Positions 17,681 through 25,812 of a DNA stretch of 64,000 bases are shown here, one piece after another. The translations under genes were made by a program, and so were the position numbers. Where the stretch lies: positions 434,001 to 498,000 of the forward strand of contig NZ_CP030056.1 in NCBI RefSeq assembly GCF_015291645.1, read 5' to 3'. A model generated the notes under the pieces. It saw only the letters and a program-made list of their open reading frames with translations. It did no database searches and was not told where the DNA came from. This DNA is from Bradyrhizobium sp. CCBAU 53340. Lineage in GTDB: Bacteria; Pseudomonadota; Alphaproteobacteria; Rhizobiales; Xanthobacteraceae. The number at the start of each line of letters is the position of its first letter. Position 1 is the first letter of the stretch.

Positions 17681-17834
17681 GCCATGTCCGCACGAAGCCT
17701 ATCCGCCGGAGCGACCGGTTTGTCAACACCGCGCCCGACGCGCACAAGCGGAACACACAGACCGGAGCGACACAGGCGTGAACTCCGCCGGCAAGTCGCC
17801 TCGCCGGCGGCAGTCGCTCGCTGTGCCGGGAAAT

Positions 17835-18827
17835 TTAGGACCAGACGGCGAAGCCGATACCCGTGCCTGTACCGGCCGGGGTCCTATAGCCTGGATAGTA
17901 TTCCGTCCAGTCGTTGTCGAGATGCTCGGACATGCCCGCGACCATCACCCAATTCAGGAGTTCCGAAGAGCCGGAGTTCAACTCTCCCCTGGTCAGCGAC
18001 TTGAGGACGGACACGTCCTTGCGCTTGATCGCATCGAGCACCTTGCGATCGAGCTTCTCGTCCACGACAAAATGGCTCAGGCCGCCGCTGGCCACCACGG
18101 CCACTCGGGCATCCAACTTCGACCGTGAAATGAGGCTCGCGATCGCCTGTCCGACGCCATAGGCGCGTCGTGCCGTCGGGGCATTGGGCGGAAAGTAGGT
18201 GTTCAGCAGGACCGGCAGAACCGGAATGGACTTTCCCTTGAACAGCCGCTCGATGATGAAGCCGTAGGCATGGCCGAATCCGGCCTTGTGCGGGTCATCC
18301 ACCTTCGCTGCTGCTCCGATGTCCACGTCGTTCTCGATCAGACCATGGATCAGCTCGCGGGCGAGCTCTGGACAGCCCGGAAACGTATGGACTGCATCCA
18401 TGGCATATCCCTTCATGACCGTGCCGATCCAATTCGGCGTCTGCGGCGTGAGATGGCGCTCATGCGTCAGGATCTCCTCTCCATAGAAGATGGAGATTGC
18501 GGGCATGTTGGATAGGCTGAACAATTCGGCCTGATCGTCCCCCACGATCAGCACGACGTCGGGTGCAACCTGCGCCAGGCGGTCGGCCATGTAATCCAGA
18601 GCCTTCTGCGATGCGGCCTCGATCTCCAGGAACTTCGCCTCGGTCGCCAGCGCCGCATAAGGAGCGCCGTTTTCGCGGGCGAGCTCGTCGTAGGACACAT
18701 AGCGGCCATCGGAGAGATTGAGAGCTTTGTTCTTGAGATCGTCAGCCGCGCGCTCGCTCCAACGCTTTCCCTCCAGCGCGAGCATGGGGGTGTGCGACGC
18801 GGCGAGGCCGAGAACGATTTTCGCCAT
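17835..18827 (-). CDS. Class III extradiol ring-cleavage dioxygenase (LigB family)
   Basis: A 330-residue LigB-fold protein. GLAASHTPML places His12 at the position of the first iron ligand of LigB, VVLIVGDDQAELFS follows, and SGGLSHFVVDE carries the catalytic His. No separate LigA-type small subunit is encoded nearby. Such enzymes open catechols, gallate, protocatechuate or aminophenols next to the ring hydroxyls using Fe(II) and O2. The start at 18827 has GAGGAAA upstream; a frame extending to 19010 runs through the operator region. It is divergent from the LigJ-like hydratase gene, and two operator copies lie between them. The context (LigJ-like hydratase, RraA aldolases, RidA) suggests a gallate-like or aminated substrate. 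Confidence 0.88.
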   Translation of the reverse strand: MAKIVLGLAASHTPMLALEGKRWSERAADDLKNKALNLSDGRYVSYDELARENGAPYAALATEAKFLEIEAASQKALDYMADRLAQVAPDVVLIVGDDQAELFSLSNMPAISIFYGEEILTHERHLTPQTPNWIGTVMKGYAMDAVHTFPGCPELARELIHGLIENDVDIGAAAKVDDPHKAGFGHAYGFIIERLFKGKSIPVLPVLLNTYFPPNAPTARRAYGVGQAIASLISRSKLDARVAVVASGGLSHFVVDEKLDRKVLDAIKRKDVSVLKSLTRGELNSGSSELLNWVMVAGMSEHLDNDWTEYYPGYRTPAGTGTGIGFAVWS

Positions 18828-18845
18828 TGGACATTTCCTCTCTTT

Positions 18846-18869
18846 TAATTTTACCAGATGGACTATATT
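18846..18869. promoter_or_regulatory. CCANNTGG operator, copy C (putative TetR site)
   Basis: The CCAGATGG core at 18854-18861 is flanked by TTTTAATTTTA and ACTATATTG. It lies 27 bases upstream of the leftward dioxygenase gene and is paired with copy D about 90 bases away at the divergent promoter. Confidence 0.55.
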
Positions 18870-18934
18870 GCTACGAGCGATCGCGAATGGCAATCGCCTC
18901 GACGCAATTCCCAGGGCTTGCGACGGTCGCTTTT

Positions 18935-18958
18935 TAATTATACCATGTGGAAGATTTA
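18935..18958. promoter_or_regulatory. CCANNTGG operator, copy D (putative TetR site)
   Basis: The CCATGTGG core at 18943-18950 has TTTAATTATA on the left and AAGATTTAG on the right. The right flank is nearly identical to copy B and the left flank to copy C. It lies 53 bases upstream of the LigJ-like hydratase gene. Confidence 0.62.
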
Positions 18959-19002
18959 GTGGTCGCAAGACCCGCGCTATCCATCCAGGGAGAAATGTCC
19001 GC

Positions 19003-20001
19003 ATGATCATCGACGCCCACGCGCATCTCGTCGCGCCGCCGAGCTTCTACGCCCATCGCGGAAATCTCCAGGTCGCGCGCGGCCAATACGGCATCTATCA
19101 CGCCAAGATCCCGGATGCAGAGCTTGAGAAATCAGCAGCCCAGAACGTGCAGATCATGGACGGCGTCGGCACCGACATCCAGGTTCTCTCACCCCGGCCT
19201 TTCATGATGCTGCATGGCGAGAACCGCTGGGACGACATCGTCAGCTGGGCGCAGGACAACAACGACATGATCGCACGCACGATCAAGTTGCACCCCAAGC
19301 GCTTCCGCGGCGTGGGCGGCCTGCCTCAAGCGACGGGCGTGCCGGTTGAAAAGATGTTCGACGAGATCAAGCGGTGCATCAACGATCTCGGCTTTCTGGG
19401 CGTGTTGATCAATCCCGATCCTTCGGAGGGGGCCGGCAAGTCGCCGCCGATGGGCGATTCCTATTGGTATCCCCTATACGAATTCCTCTGCGAGCACGAT
19501 ATCCCTGGTCACATCCACAGCTGCGCCTGCTGCGGCCGCGAAACGTATGACGAGCACTTCATCACGGAAGAGAGCCTTGCCATCACCTCGATCTCCCGGT
19601 CCGACGTGTTCAAGCGCTTTCCCAGCTTGAAGCTGCTGATCAGCCATGGCGGCGGCTCCGTGCCGTATCAAGTCGGTCGCTGGCGCTCGAATCGCCAAAT
19701 GTTCGCCGCCGCCTCGGGGGCGAAGGCCGAGACTTTCGACGAGACGCTCAAGCGCTTCTGGTTCGATACGGTACTGCACTACAAGAAATCGCTGGAGCTG
19801 CTGTTCGACGTGGTCGGCGCCGATCGGTGCGTCTTCGGCACCGAGCGGCCGGGCAGCGGCGGCGGCATCGATCCAAATTCGGGCAAGCCCTATGACGACA
19901 TCAGGCCGGTAATCGAATCGATCACCGAGATCAGCGAAGCTGACAAGAAGGGCATTTTCGAAGGCAACGCGCGCCGTCTGTTCGCGCGGCTTGACGTCTG
20001 A
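19003..20001 (+). CDS. LigJ-like amidohydrolase-superfamily hydratase (4-oxalomesaconate hydratase type)
   Basis: A 332-residue TIM-barrel protein. It opens MIIDAHAHLVAPPSFYAHR and continues with DIQVLSPRPFMM, GFLGVLINPDPSEGAGKSPPMGDSYWYPLYE, ISHGGGSVPYQ and FGTERPGSGGGIDPNSGKPYDDI, which follow LigJ of the protocatechuate 4,5-cleavage pathway almost motif for motif. LigJ adds water to 4-oxalomesaconate to give 4-carboxy-4-hydroxy-2-oxoadipate, the substrate of the RraA-type aldolases encoded just downstream. The start at 19003 follows an AGGGAGAAA site. It heads an operon with RidA and two RraA-like genes, which together form a complete lower pathway after ring cleavage. Confidence 0.88.
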   Translation: MIIDAHAHLVAPPSFYAHRGNLQVARGQYGIYHAKIPDAELEKSAAQNVQIMDGVGTDIQVLSPRPFMMLHGENRWDDIVSWAQDNNDMIARTIKLHPKRFRGVGGLPQATGVPVEKMFDEIKRCINDLGFLGVLINPDPSEGAGKSPPMGDSYWYPLYEFLCEHDIPGHIHSCACCGRETYDEHFITEESLAITSISRSDVFKRFPSLKLLISHGGGSVPYQVGRWRSNRQMFAAASGAKAETFDETLKRFWFDTVLHYKKSLELLFDVVGADRCVFGTERPGSGGGIDPNSGKPYDDIRPVIESITEISEADKKGIFEGNARRLFARLDV

Positions 20002-20021
20002 CCGGTTGGGGAGGAGCAGCA

Positions 20022-20411
20022 ATGACTGCACGCCGCAGCATCGAAATCGAAGGCTTCAGCCATGGCGCTCAGCCGATACCCGCAGCGTCTCGCGTCGGCA
20101 ATATCGTCATGACCGGCGGTGTCTATGGGTTGGATCTCGCGGCAGGAAAGATTCCTGACGAGGTCGAGAAACAGGTTGAACTGATGTTCGACAATCTCAA
20201 GCGCATCATGGCGGCAGCCGGAGGTGCGATGGATCGCATCGTCAAGATGACGGTTTACGTCAAGGTTCCGGAAGCCCGACCGGCCGTCAACAAGCATTGG
20301 CTGGAAGCGTTCCCCGATGCAGCTTCGCGACCTGCACGGCATACATTCCAGAACGATCATCTGCCGGCCAACATGCTGGTCCAATGCGATGCCATGGCGG
20401 TTCTCGAGTGA
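20022..20411 (+). CDS. RidA (YjgF/UK114) family imine/enamine deaminase
   Basis: A 129-residue RidA-fold protein: VGNIVMTGGVYGLD, the core DEVEKQVELMFDNLKRIMAAAGG, and a C-terminal SRPARHTFQ that places an arginine where RidA's catalytic Arg sits. Family members release ammonia from enamines or imines, and 2-aminomuconate deaminases of aminophenol pathways belong to this fold. It sits between the LigJ-like hydratase and an RraA aldolase, so either an amino-substituted ring fission product is processed here or the protein tautomerises a keto/enol intermediate. It overlaps the next gene by four bases (GTGA). Confidence 0.88.
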   Translation: MTARRSIEIEGFSHGAQPIPAASRVGNIVMTGGVYGLDLAAGKIPDEVEKQVELMFDNLKRIMAAAGGAMDRIVKMTVYVKVPEARPAVNKHWLEAFPDAASRPARHTFQNDHLPANMLVQCDAMAVLE

Positions 20412-21067
20412 CCACCTCAACGACATCTGACATTGTCGCCAGACTGATGGAACTCGACACCTGCGCGGTGTCCGACGCGCTCGACAAGCTCAACTTGCCG
20501 GGCGCTGTCATCGGAGTCTCGGCCCTCACCGGCCCGACGCGAGTCGCCGGACGAGCCGTTACGACGAAGCTCGGCGCACCTCTGCCGAACCTCCCGAAAC
20601 GCCACCTCGGCGCGGGAGCGGTGATGGCGGCAGAACGTGGCGACATCATCGTCGTCGAGCATCGCGGACGGACCGATGTGTCTGGCTGGGGCGGCCTGCT
20701 CAGCCTCGGCGCCGTCAAGAAGGGCGTTTCCGCTATTCTGATTGACGGCGCCTGCCGAGACCTTGATGAAAGTCGCGCGCTCGGGCTTCCGGTCTTTGCG
20801 CGCGCAGCCGTACCCGTGACCGCTCGCGGCCGGATCGCGGAGCATTCGTTCCAGGAGCCGATCACGTTCGGCAACGTCGCCGTCAAGCCGGGAGACTATG
20901 TCCTAGCCGATGGCAGCGGCGTGGTGTTCGTCGACCAACTCCGCGCCGAGGAGATCATCGCTACGGAGCCGAGGACATTTTTGGGCGCGAGCGGGCGATG
21001 GCGGCAGCCATCGATCGCGGCGAAGCGATCGGCAACGTCATGGCCGGGAACTACGAAGATATGCTGA
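20408..21067 (+). CDS. RraA-family aldolase/decarboxylase, C-terminus frameshifted
   Basis: Starts at a GTG overlapping the RidA stop. Residues 1 to about 186 are a normal RraA-like barrel: CAVSDALDKL, GAVMAAERGDIIVVEHRG, and DGACRDLDESRALGLPVFAR with the Arg-Asp pair used for metal and substrate binding in 4-carboxy-4-hydroxy-2-oxoadipate aldolase. At about 20965-20970 the frame slips. The alternative frame gives AEDIFGRERAMAAAIDRGEAIGNV...EDMLKG to a stop at 21075, which is the expected terminal helix. As written, the last 33 or so residues are random. The active-site region is intact, so partial function is possible. A two-base insertion or one-base loss explains the slip, and a sequencing error cannot be excluded. 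Confidence 0.75.
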   Translation: MTTSTTSDIVARLMELDTCAVSDALDKLNLPGAVIGVSALTGPTRVAGRAVTTKLGAPLPNLPKRHLGAGAVMAAERGDIIVVEHRGRTDVSGWGGLLSLGAVKKGVSAILIDGACRDLDESRALGLPVFARAAVPVTARGRIAEHSFQEPITFGNVAVKPGDYVLADGSGVVFVDQLRAEEIIATEPRTFLGASGRWRQPSIAAKRSATSWPGTTKIC

Positions 21068-21083
21068 AAGGGTAGCGCAGCAA

Positions 21084-21749
21084 ATGACACAGGACGCGGC
21101 TGAAAACCTCAAGACATTCGGGGTGACGACCCTGTCAGATGCACTGGATCGACTGGGCATCGAGGGGCAGTGTCTCGGGATCATGCCGTTTGCGCGCTCG
21201 ATGCGTCTTGCCGGCCCGGCCTTTACGATCCGAATGCTACCGACCGGCCAGAGCGGCGGTTCGGTCGGCGACTATATCGATGATGTGCAGCCCGGCCAGA
21301 TCGTCGTCATCGACAATGACGGTCGCATGGACGCCACGGTCTGGGGCGACATTCTGACCCTGGTCGCCGACCGCCGCGGCATCGGCGGCACCGTCATTGA
21401 CGGCGTCTGCCGCGATATCGACCGCAGCATCGAACTCGACTATCCGATCTATGCCCGGGCCAACACGATGCGGACTGGCAAGGATCGCGTCACTGCCGAC
21501 GCCTACAATGTGACCGTGCAAATTGCCGGTATCCGCATCGCGCCTGGCGATTGGCTGGTCGGGGATGGCGACGGCGTGATCTGCATCCCGGCGAGCCGCG
21601 TCCAAGAGGTGATCGAAGTCGCCGGACAGATCGCAGCCGCAGAGGAGAAGATCCGCGAAGCCGTGCTGCGCGGCGATCGCCTCGACGAGACACGGAAGAA
21701 GTTGCGCTACCATGCGCTGCAAACGCGCGAGAGCGGCGCCAAGGCTTGA
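21084..21749 (+). CDS. RraA-family aldolase/decarboxylase (second copy)
   Basis: A 221-residue RraA-like protein with an intact frame. VTTLSDALDRLGIEGQ, GDYIDDVQPGQIVVIDNDGRMDATVWGDIL and DGVCRDIDRSIELDYPIYAR carry the Arg-Asp active-site motif of the 4-hydroxy-4-methyl-2-oxoglutarate / 4-carboxy-4-hydroxy-2-oxoadipate aldolases. The terminal helix (AAEEKIREAVLRGDRLDETRKKLRYH) is normal. It lies nine bases after the end of the first copy's ancestral frame. It is diverged from that copy, so the two may act on different hydroxy-oxo acids or form mixed trimers. The end product would be pyruvate plus oxaloacetate or another oxoacid. Confidence 0.87.
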   Translation: MTQDAAENLKTFGVTTLSDALDRLGIEGQCLGIMPFARSMRLAGPAFTIRMLPTGQSGGSVGDYIDDVQPGQIVVIDNDGRMDATVWGDILTLVADRRGIGGTVIDGVCRDIDRSIELDYPIYARANTMRTGKDRVTADAYNVTVQIAGIRIAPGDWLVGDGDGVICIPASRVQEVIEVAGQIAAAEEKIREAVLRGDRLDETRKKLRYHALQTRESGAKA

Positions 21750-22062
21750 ATTTAGAGACGCGTCTGCTCGGCAGACGATGGCTCGGCTTTGCGATTCACG
21801 CAGTTTCTGGCTTCAAGGAAGCTGCAGGCGGTCTAGAGGCCTGCCAATAGTGGAAATTAGCCCATGCATGTTGCGCATACCGGTCGTGGCAGCGGGCCTG
21901 CGCCGGGCGCGTGCCGGCAGGCGACTCGACAGGAGAGCGTCAATGCCTATTTCTGGCTCCGAATTTAACCTCCTGTTAGTAACGCTGTTAAGTCCCCAAG
22001 CATTTTAAGATGACGACCAGTCGATCCCTCCTAGGCTTTCAAAAAGTCACGGAGCGCGATTG
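21750..22062. other. Intergenic region between RraA operon and diguanylate cyclase
   Basis: 313 bases with no supported gene. The right half turns AT-rich (TTAACCTCCTGTTAGTAACG, CATTTTAAGATG) and probably holds the promoter of the GGDEF gene. No clear dyad or terminator was found. Confidence 0.4.
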
Positions 22063-22857
22063 ATGAATGATCCCTTAATGACGTTGGGAGATGTGTACCG
22101 TCGGACGGTTCGCGACGTTGCGATCGGGCTTGTCTTAACTGTTCCGCTGGTTTGGCTAGCATACGCCTATCTGTTCGGACCGGAGGGCAACGTGAGCAGC
22201 CTTTATGCGACAGGTTGCGTCGCTCTGCTTGGTACGCTCGCCTCCATTGGAATTGGAGGCGCCATGAGCCTGCGCAGCAACCTGCTGCAGCAAAAGTTGA
22301 TCGCGACCCAGGCCGAGCTCCTAAGACTTTCGAGAGTTGACCAACTCACCGGTCTCTTGAATCGAAGAGGATTTAACGAGGTTGCAGCCAAGGCTCTCGC
22401 AGAGGCATACGATCGTCACCTTCCCGCTATAGGCTTGATGATGGATATCGATCGGTTCAAGGGCATAAATGATCAATACGGTCATGATTTCGGTGATGCG
22501 GTGCTGGTTGAAATCGGGGACGTGCTCAAGTCGTTCGCGAAGGAGCATAGCCTCGTGATTGGCAGGCATGGAGGCGAAGAATTCGCGGCGCTGCTGTTGG
22601 GCGTATCTCCGAGCGATGCAGTTTTACTCGCTGAGCAGTTGCGGCAGGCTTGCGGGCAGAGAGAAGTTGCCCGAAATGGTGCCTTGACCAAGGTCACGGT
22701 TAGCATTGGGCTGGCGGTTTCCAAGGGAAGCGAGGGATTGTCGAAAGTACTTGGCCTTGCAGACGAAGCTTTGTATCGCGCCAAGCGTGCAGGGCGAGAT
22801 CAGGTTTCGGTGCGCTATAGCGATACCATTGGCGTTTCCGCTTTGGGCTTCACCTAA
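22063..22857 (+). CDS. Membrane-bound diguanylate cyclase (GGDEF domain)
   Basis: A 264-residue protein with two predicted membrane segments (about 20-38 and 48-66), a short linker helix, and a GGDEF domain whose active site reads GGEEF at 170-174. The metal-binding MMDIDRFKGINDQYGHDFGD precedes it, and a C-terminal ADEALYRAKRAGRDQV closes the fold. It should make cyclic di-GMP from two GTP. The RxxD product-inhibition site normally just before the motif is absent (EHSL instead), so feedback inhibition may be lost. The start at 22063 has GGAG eight bases upstream. It is not evidently linked to the catabolic genes. Confidence 0.92.
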   Translation: MNDPLMTLGDVYRRTVRDVAIGLVLTVPLVWLAYAYLFGPEGNVSSLYATGCVALLGTLASIGIGGAMSLRSNLLQQKLIATQAELLRLSRVDQLTGLLNRRGFNEVAAKALAEAYDRHLPAIGLMMDIDRFKGINDQYGHDFGDAVLVEIGDVLKSFAKEHSLVIGRHGGEEFAALLLGVSPSDAVLLAEQLRQACGQREVARNGALTKVTVSIGLAVSKGSEGLSKVLGLADEALYRAKRAGRDQVSVRYSDTIGVSALGFT

Positions 22858-22947
22858 TCGTAGCAACCGCACTCTTTCTCCACGCGCGCGCAGCAGCCTC
22901 ACTTGGCGCGAACTCCGAGACTCTAACTGCTGCTGGATGAAAATTCA

Positions 22948-23124
22948 GTGGCAGGTCAAGCCGCCGCGAGCGAGCGCTTCCTGCTATTGCTCAAAGCTAA
23001 GATCGGGATGGCCAAGGCTTTGGCCAATCTACCCAAAAAAGATTTGCGTGTGTCGAAGACAGACGTTGATCGAGCTTTACGAGTCCGGATCAACTCGATA
23101 GCCTTCGAACAGATCTTGCCTTGA
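22948..23124 (+). CDS. Possible 58-residue small protein (GTG start), unrecognised
   Basis: An open frame beginning at GTG 22948 directly after an in-frame stop. It reads like a folded basic helical peptide (SERFLLLLKAKIGMAKALAN, KDLRVSKTDVDRALRVRINS), with codon use closer to its coding neighbours than to chance. It has only a weak GGAT ribosome site. A hairpin at 23137-23165 follows 13 bases after the stop, which would fit a small transcription unit. I do not recognise a family. It could equally be the C-terminal remnant of a lost gene. Confidence 0.3.
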   Translation: MAGQAAASERFLLLLKAKIGMAKALANLPKKDLRVSKTDVDRALRVRINSIAFEQILP

Positions 23125-23136
23125 TCCGAAAAGAGA

Positions 23137-23165
23137 GGCCGTACTCTTGGTAGTAGAGTACGGCC
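23137..23165 (+). terminator. Perfect 11-bp hairpin, terminator-like
   Basis: The arms GGCCGTACTCT and AGAGTACGGCC enclose a seven-base loop. There is no following T-run on either strand, so it may be a weak or factor-assisted terminator or an RNA-stabilising hairpin. It lies between rightward genes ending at 22857/23124 and the 3' end of the leftward aldehyde dehydrogenase at 23264. Confidence 0.5.
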
Positions 23166-23263
23166 AAGTGGGAGGGAGCTTGGTGAACACTCCGCCGGGA
23201 ACTTAGAGAAACAATCAGCGCCACGGGCGCATTGGTCATTCAGTCAGTGATCGAGTGTCGAGT

Positions 23264-24736
23264 TTAGAGTGAATAGGGCTGCAGCTCAGCTTTGATCGTC
23301 ACCCATTGCCATTGAGTGAACTCTTCCCAGTTAGCGATACCGCCGATCGATGTGCCATTGCCCGATGTGCCGGAGCCGCCGAAGGGATTGACCACATCGT
23401 CGTTGATCGTCTGATCATTGATGTGTAGCAAACCCGTTCGTAATTGCTCGCCAATTGCCATTGCCCTGCCGATGTTGCGCGAGATGATCACAGCAGAGAG
23501 CCCATATTCGGTATCATTCGCCATTTGCCCGGCCTGTACATCCGTCTCAAATGGGACAAGCACCGCGACCGGAGCGAAGAGCTCGTCACGATAGGCCGGA
23601 TTGGTGGGTGAGATCTCCGCCAGCACGGAGGGCTGAAGAAACAGGCCCTCCGCCTTGCCTCCCGTTAGCAGCCGAGCTCCCTCGGTGACGGAGCGGTCAA
23701 TCAGGGTTAGTGCATGATTTAGCTGATGCTGATTGATCATCGGACCGAGGGCAACGGAAGGGTCGAGAGGGTTGCCAACTTTCAAAGTCTTCGCATATCT
23801 GACGAGCGCATCGCTGAAAGCGTCGAAGATGTTTCTCTGCACGAGAATGCGTCCAGCGCTCATGCAAACTTGTCCTTGATGAAAGAACGCCGAAAAGGCG
23901 GCGGCACGAACGGCGGTATCCAGATCTGCGTCGTCTAGGATGATAAGTGAGTTCTTGCCGCCAAGTTCGAGGGACACCTTCTTGAGATGCTGTCCAGCCA
24001 CCTGTCCGACCATTCGCCCCGCCCTGCTCGACCCGGTAAATTGGATCATCGCCACATTGGGGTCCTTGCACAGAGCCTCACCAGCATCCTCTCGACCGGG
24101 CAGCACCTGAAGAACGCCTTTCGGCACACCCGCCAATTCGAAGAGGCGCGCAATAACGAAGCCACCACAAATAGCAGTCCGCAGATCCGGCTTGACTACC
24201 ACCGCGTTTCCGACGGCCAGGGCCGGCGCAATGGCGCGCTCGGCAAGGTAGAGCGGGAAATTGAAGGGTGATATCACGCCGATCACCCCGAGTGGGCGTC
24301 GCCGCACGAAGCTGATGCGCCCTCCCGGGCTTGGAAGCACGTTCCCTTGAGCTTGCGAGGGCATCGCAGCCGCAAGCCGGATTGCTTTGAGCGTACCTGC
24401 GAGCTCGATCTCAGCCTTCAAGCGGACCGCGCCGCTCTCTCGCATGATCCAGGTGACGATGTCATCCCTATAACGCTCGCCGACTTCGCACGCCTTTAGA
24501 AGTATGTTTTCGCGTGCATCTGGCGCCGTCGCGGCCCACGAGACCTGCGCCTGCCGTGCATTCGCAGAAGCGCTCCCAATGTCGACCGCGCTTGCAAGAC
24601 CAACCTTACCAATCACCGCACCGGTCGCAGGTTCGACTGCCTCAAAGGCGGATTTGCTAGATGACCATTCGCCCGTGAAGAATTGCCCAGTCAGCACCGA
24701 GCCTGCCACGATGTTGTCGCTAACCATTTCTTTCAT
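23264..24736 (-). CDS. NAD(P)+-dependent aldehyde dehydrogenase (benzaldehyde/vanillin dehydrogenase-like)
   Basis: A 490-residue aldehyde dehydrogenase. General base Glu257 is in SLELGGKNSL and the catalytic cysteine is Cys291 in FFHQGQVCMSAGR. The NAD fold has PFNFPLYLAERAIAPALA and FTGSSRAGR. The motifs are those of the benzaldehyde/salicylaldehyde/vanillin dehydrogenase group, so it probably oxidises an aromatic aldehyde to the acid. GGAGA lies at the start. It is the last and only fully intact gene of a leftward unit that begins with a PadR-type operator at 26265-26324 and includes a ruined oxygenase gene 49 bases upstream. It may therefore still be PadR-controlled. Confidence 0.9.
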   Translation of the reverse strand: MKEMVSDNIVAGSVLTGQFFTGEWSSSKSAFEAVEPATGAVIGKVGLASAVDIGSASANARQAQVSWAATAPDARENILLKACEVGERYRDDIVTWIMRESGAVRLKAEIELAGTLKAIRLAAAMPSQAQGNVLPSPGGRISFVRRRPLGVIGVISPFNFPLYLAERAIAPALAVGNAVVVKPDLRTAICGGFVIARLFELAGVPKGVLQVLPGREDAGEALCKDPNVAMIQFTGSSRAGRMVGQVAGQHLKKVSLELGGKNSLIILDDADLDTAVRAAAFSAFFHQGQVCMSAGRILVQRNIFDAFSDALVRYAKTLKVGNPLDPSVALGPMINQHQLNHALTLIDRSVTEGARLLTGGKAEGLFLQPSVLAEISPTNPAYRDELFAPVAVLVPFETDVQAGQMANDTEYGLSAVIISRNIGRAMAIGEQLRTGLLHINDQTINDDVVNPFGGSGTSGNGTSIGGIANWEEFTQWQWVTIKAELQPYSL

Positions 24737-24785
24737 TCTCCAAAATGTCCCGGGTCAATTGGCGTCGAGCACGCTCGACTGCTTC

Positions 24786-25807
24786 TCAAGAGCCCTCACC
24801 TGAACGGCGGGGGCGGATTGTCCAGGTGCACTTCAGCGCAGCATGATAGGGACAGCCAGCCCATGCCTGATCCTCGGCATGACGTCCGATAAAGTAGGAT
24901 GGAAACTGTTCATCAAGGACATTGATCCGATTACGCAGCTTCTTCCTGTTTTCCGCCGGCATACTGCTCCTTTGTTCCATGTAGCTGATCCGCGGATCAG
25001 GAAGGAGCGTCTTTGCAATCCAGGCCACGCAGCCCAACGATCGCGGTATGAGTACTTGAGCCAAGGGATGCGCCGGCGGAATGCCATGCGCCTTCAGCGT
25101 CGAAGGCAGCGCCATTGATCGCAACATCTGGTGACCCAACCACCGCAAGCCTGGCGGAAAATAGCGATAGCTGAACTGATCGAAGAGCGCGTTGACGATC
25201 AGATTCCCTCTCTCGGTCACTGATCGCTCCCTGCTTTCGAAATCCCGGCAAAATGCAACGAGACCGTCCCAGTCCTTAGGATACCCGTGTAAAGGTACGC
25301 CACCTTCGGCGACGAATAGCTTTGCCATCTCACCCCAAAACTTGTGAGCTGCTATTTTTGCTTCTCGTTGAAGCCCTTCAATCCCATCGCCTTGAATGCC
25401 AGATCCATGGCGATCGCCGTGAAGGCAAGCGTGTAGATCTAATCTTCGTGATCAGAAAAATCGCCCGGGTACTGTTTGGCATAATGGGCGTGGAGCTTGT
25501 TGATGTTTTCGACGGATTTGATGGTGCGATCGTCCTGAGGACCGTAATACCACCAGGTTGTGTTGTTGATTCCGGTCTGTTCGGCGCGATGAGTGGCTCT
25601 ATAAAGAAGCTTTCCGCCATCCTCGCGCCAAACGGCCCGAGCGCCCCACTCAGTCACTACGAAGTTGGGAAATGTGAAACAATACGAAAAATTCTGTATG
25701 AAATCCGTCAGGCCGTAACAGCTGGATAGCCGCCAAATTTCAGCATAATCGACGTGCGGATCGAGTTGCTCGATCCTCCTGTTGATCCACTTGTAGCCCT
25801 TCTTCAT
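24786..25807 (-). pseudogene. MpaB/DUF2236-type oxygenase-like gene, disrupted by a stop and a frameshift
   Basis: The start at 25807 has GGAG and gives MKKGYKWINRRIEQLDPHVDYAEIWRL... to an in-frame TAG at 25439-25441. The same frame continues IYTLAFTAIAMDLAFKAMGLKGFNEKQK and hits a second stop at 25352-25354. One added base in the adjoining A-run restores KIAAHKFWGEMAKLF and joins the long 3' part (VPLHGYPKDWDGLVAFCRDFESRE...DQFSYRYFPPGLRWLGHQMLR). The joined protein of about 340 residues resembles the DUF2236/MpaB oxygenase-like family, which includes heme-dependent latex-clearing and ER-bound oxygenases. Two independent lesions make this a true pseudogene rather than one read error. The family call rests on the C-terminal part and is moderate. 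Confidence 0.7.
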
Positions 25808-25812
25808 GATCG

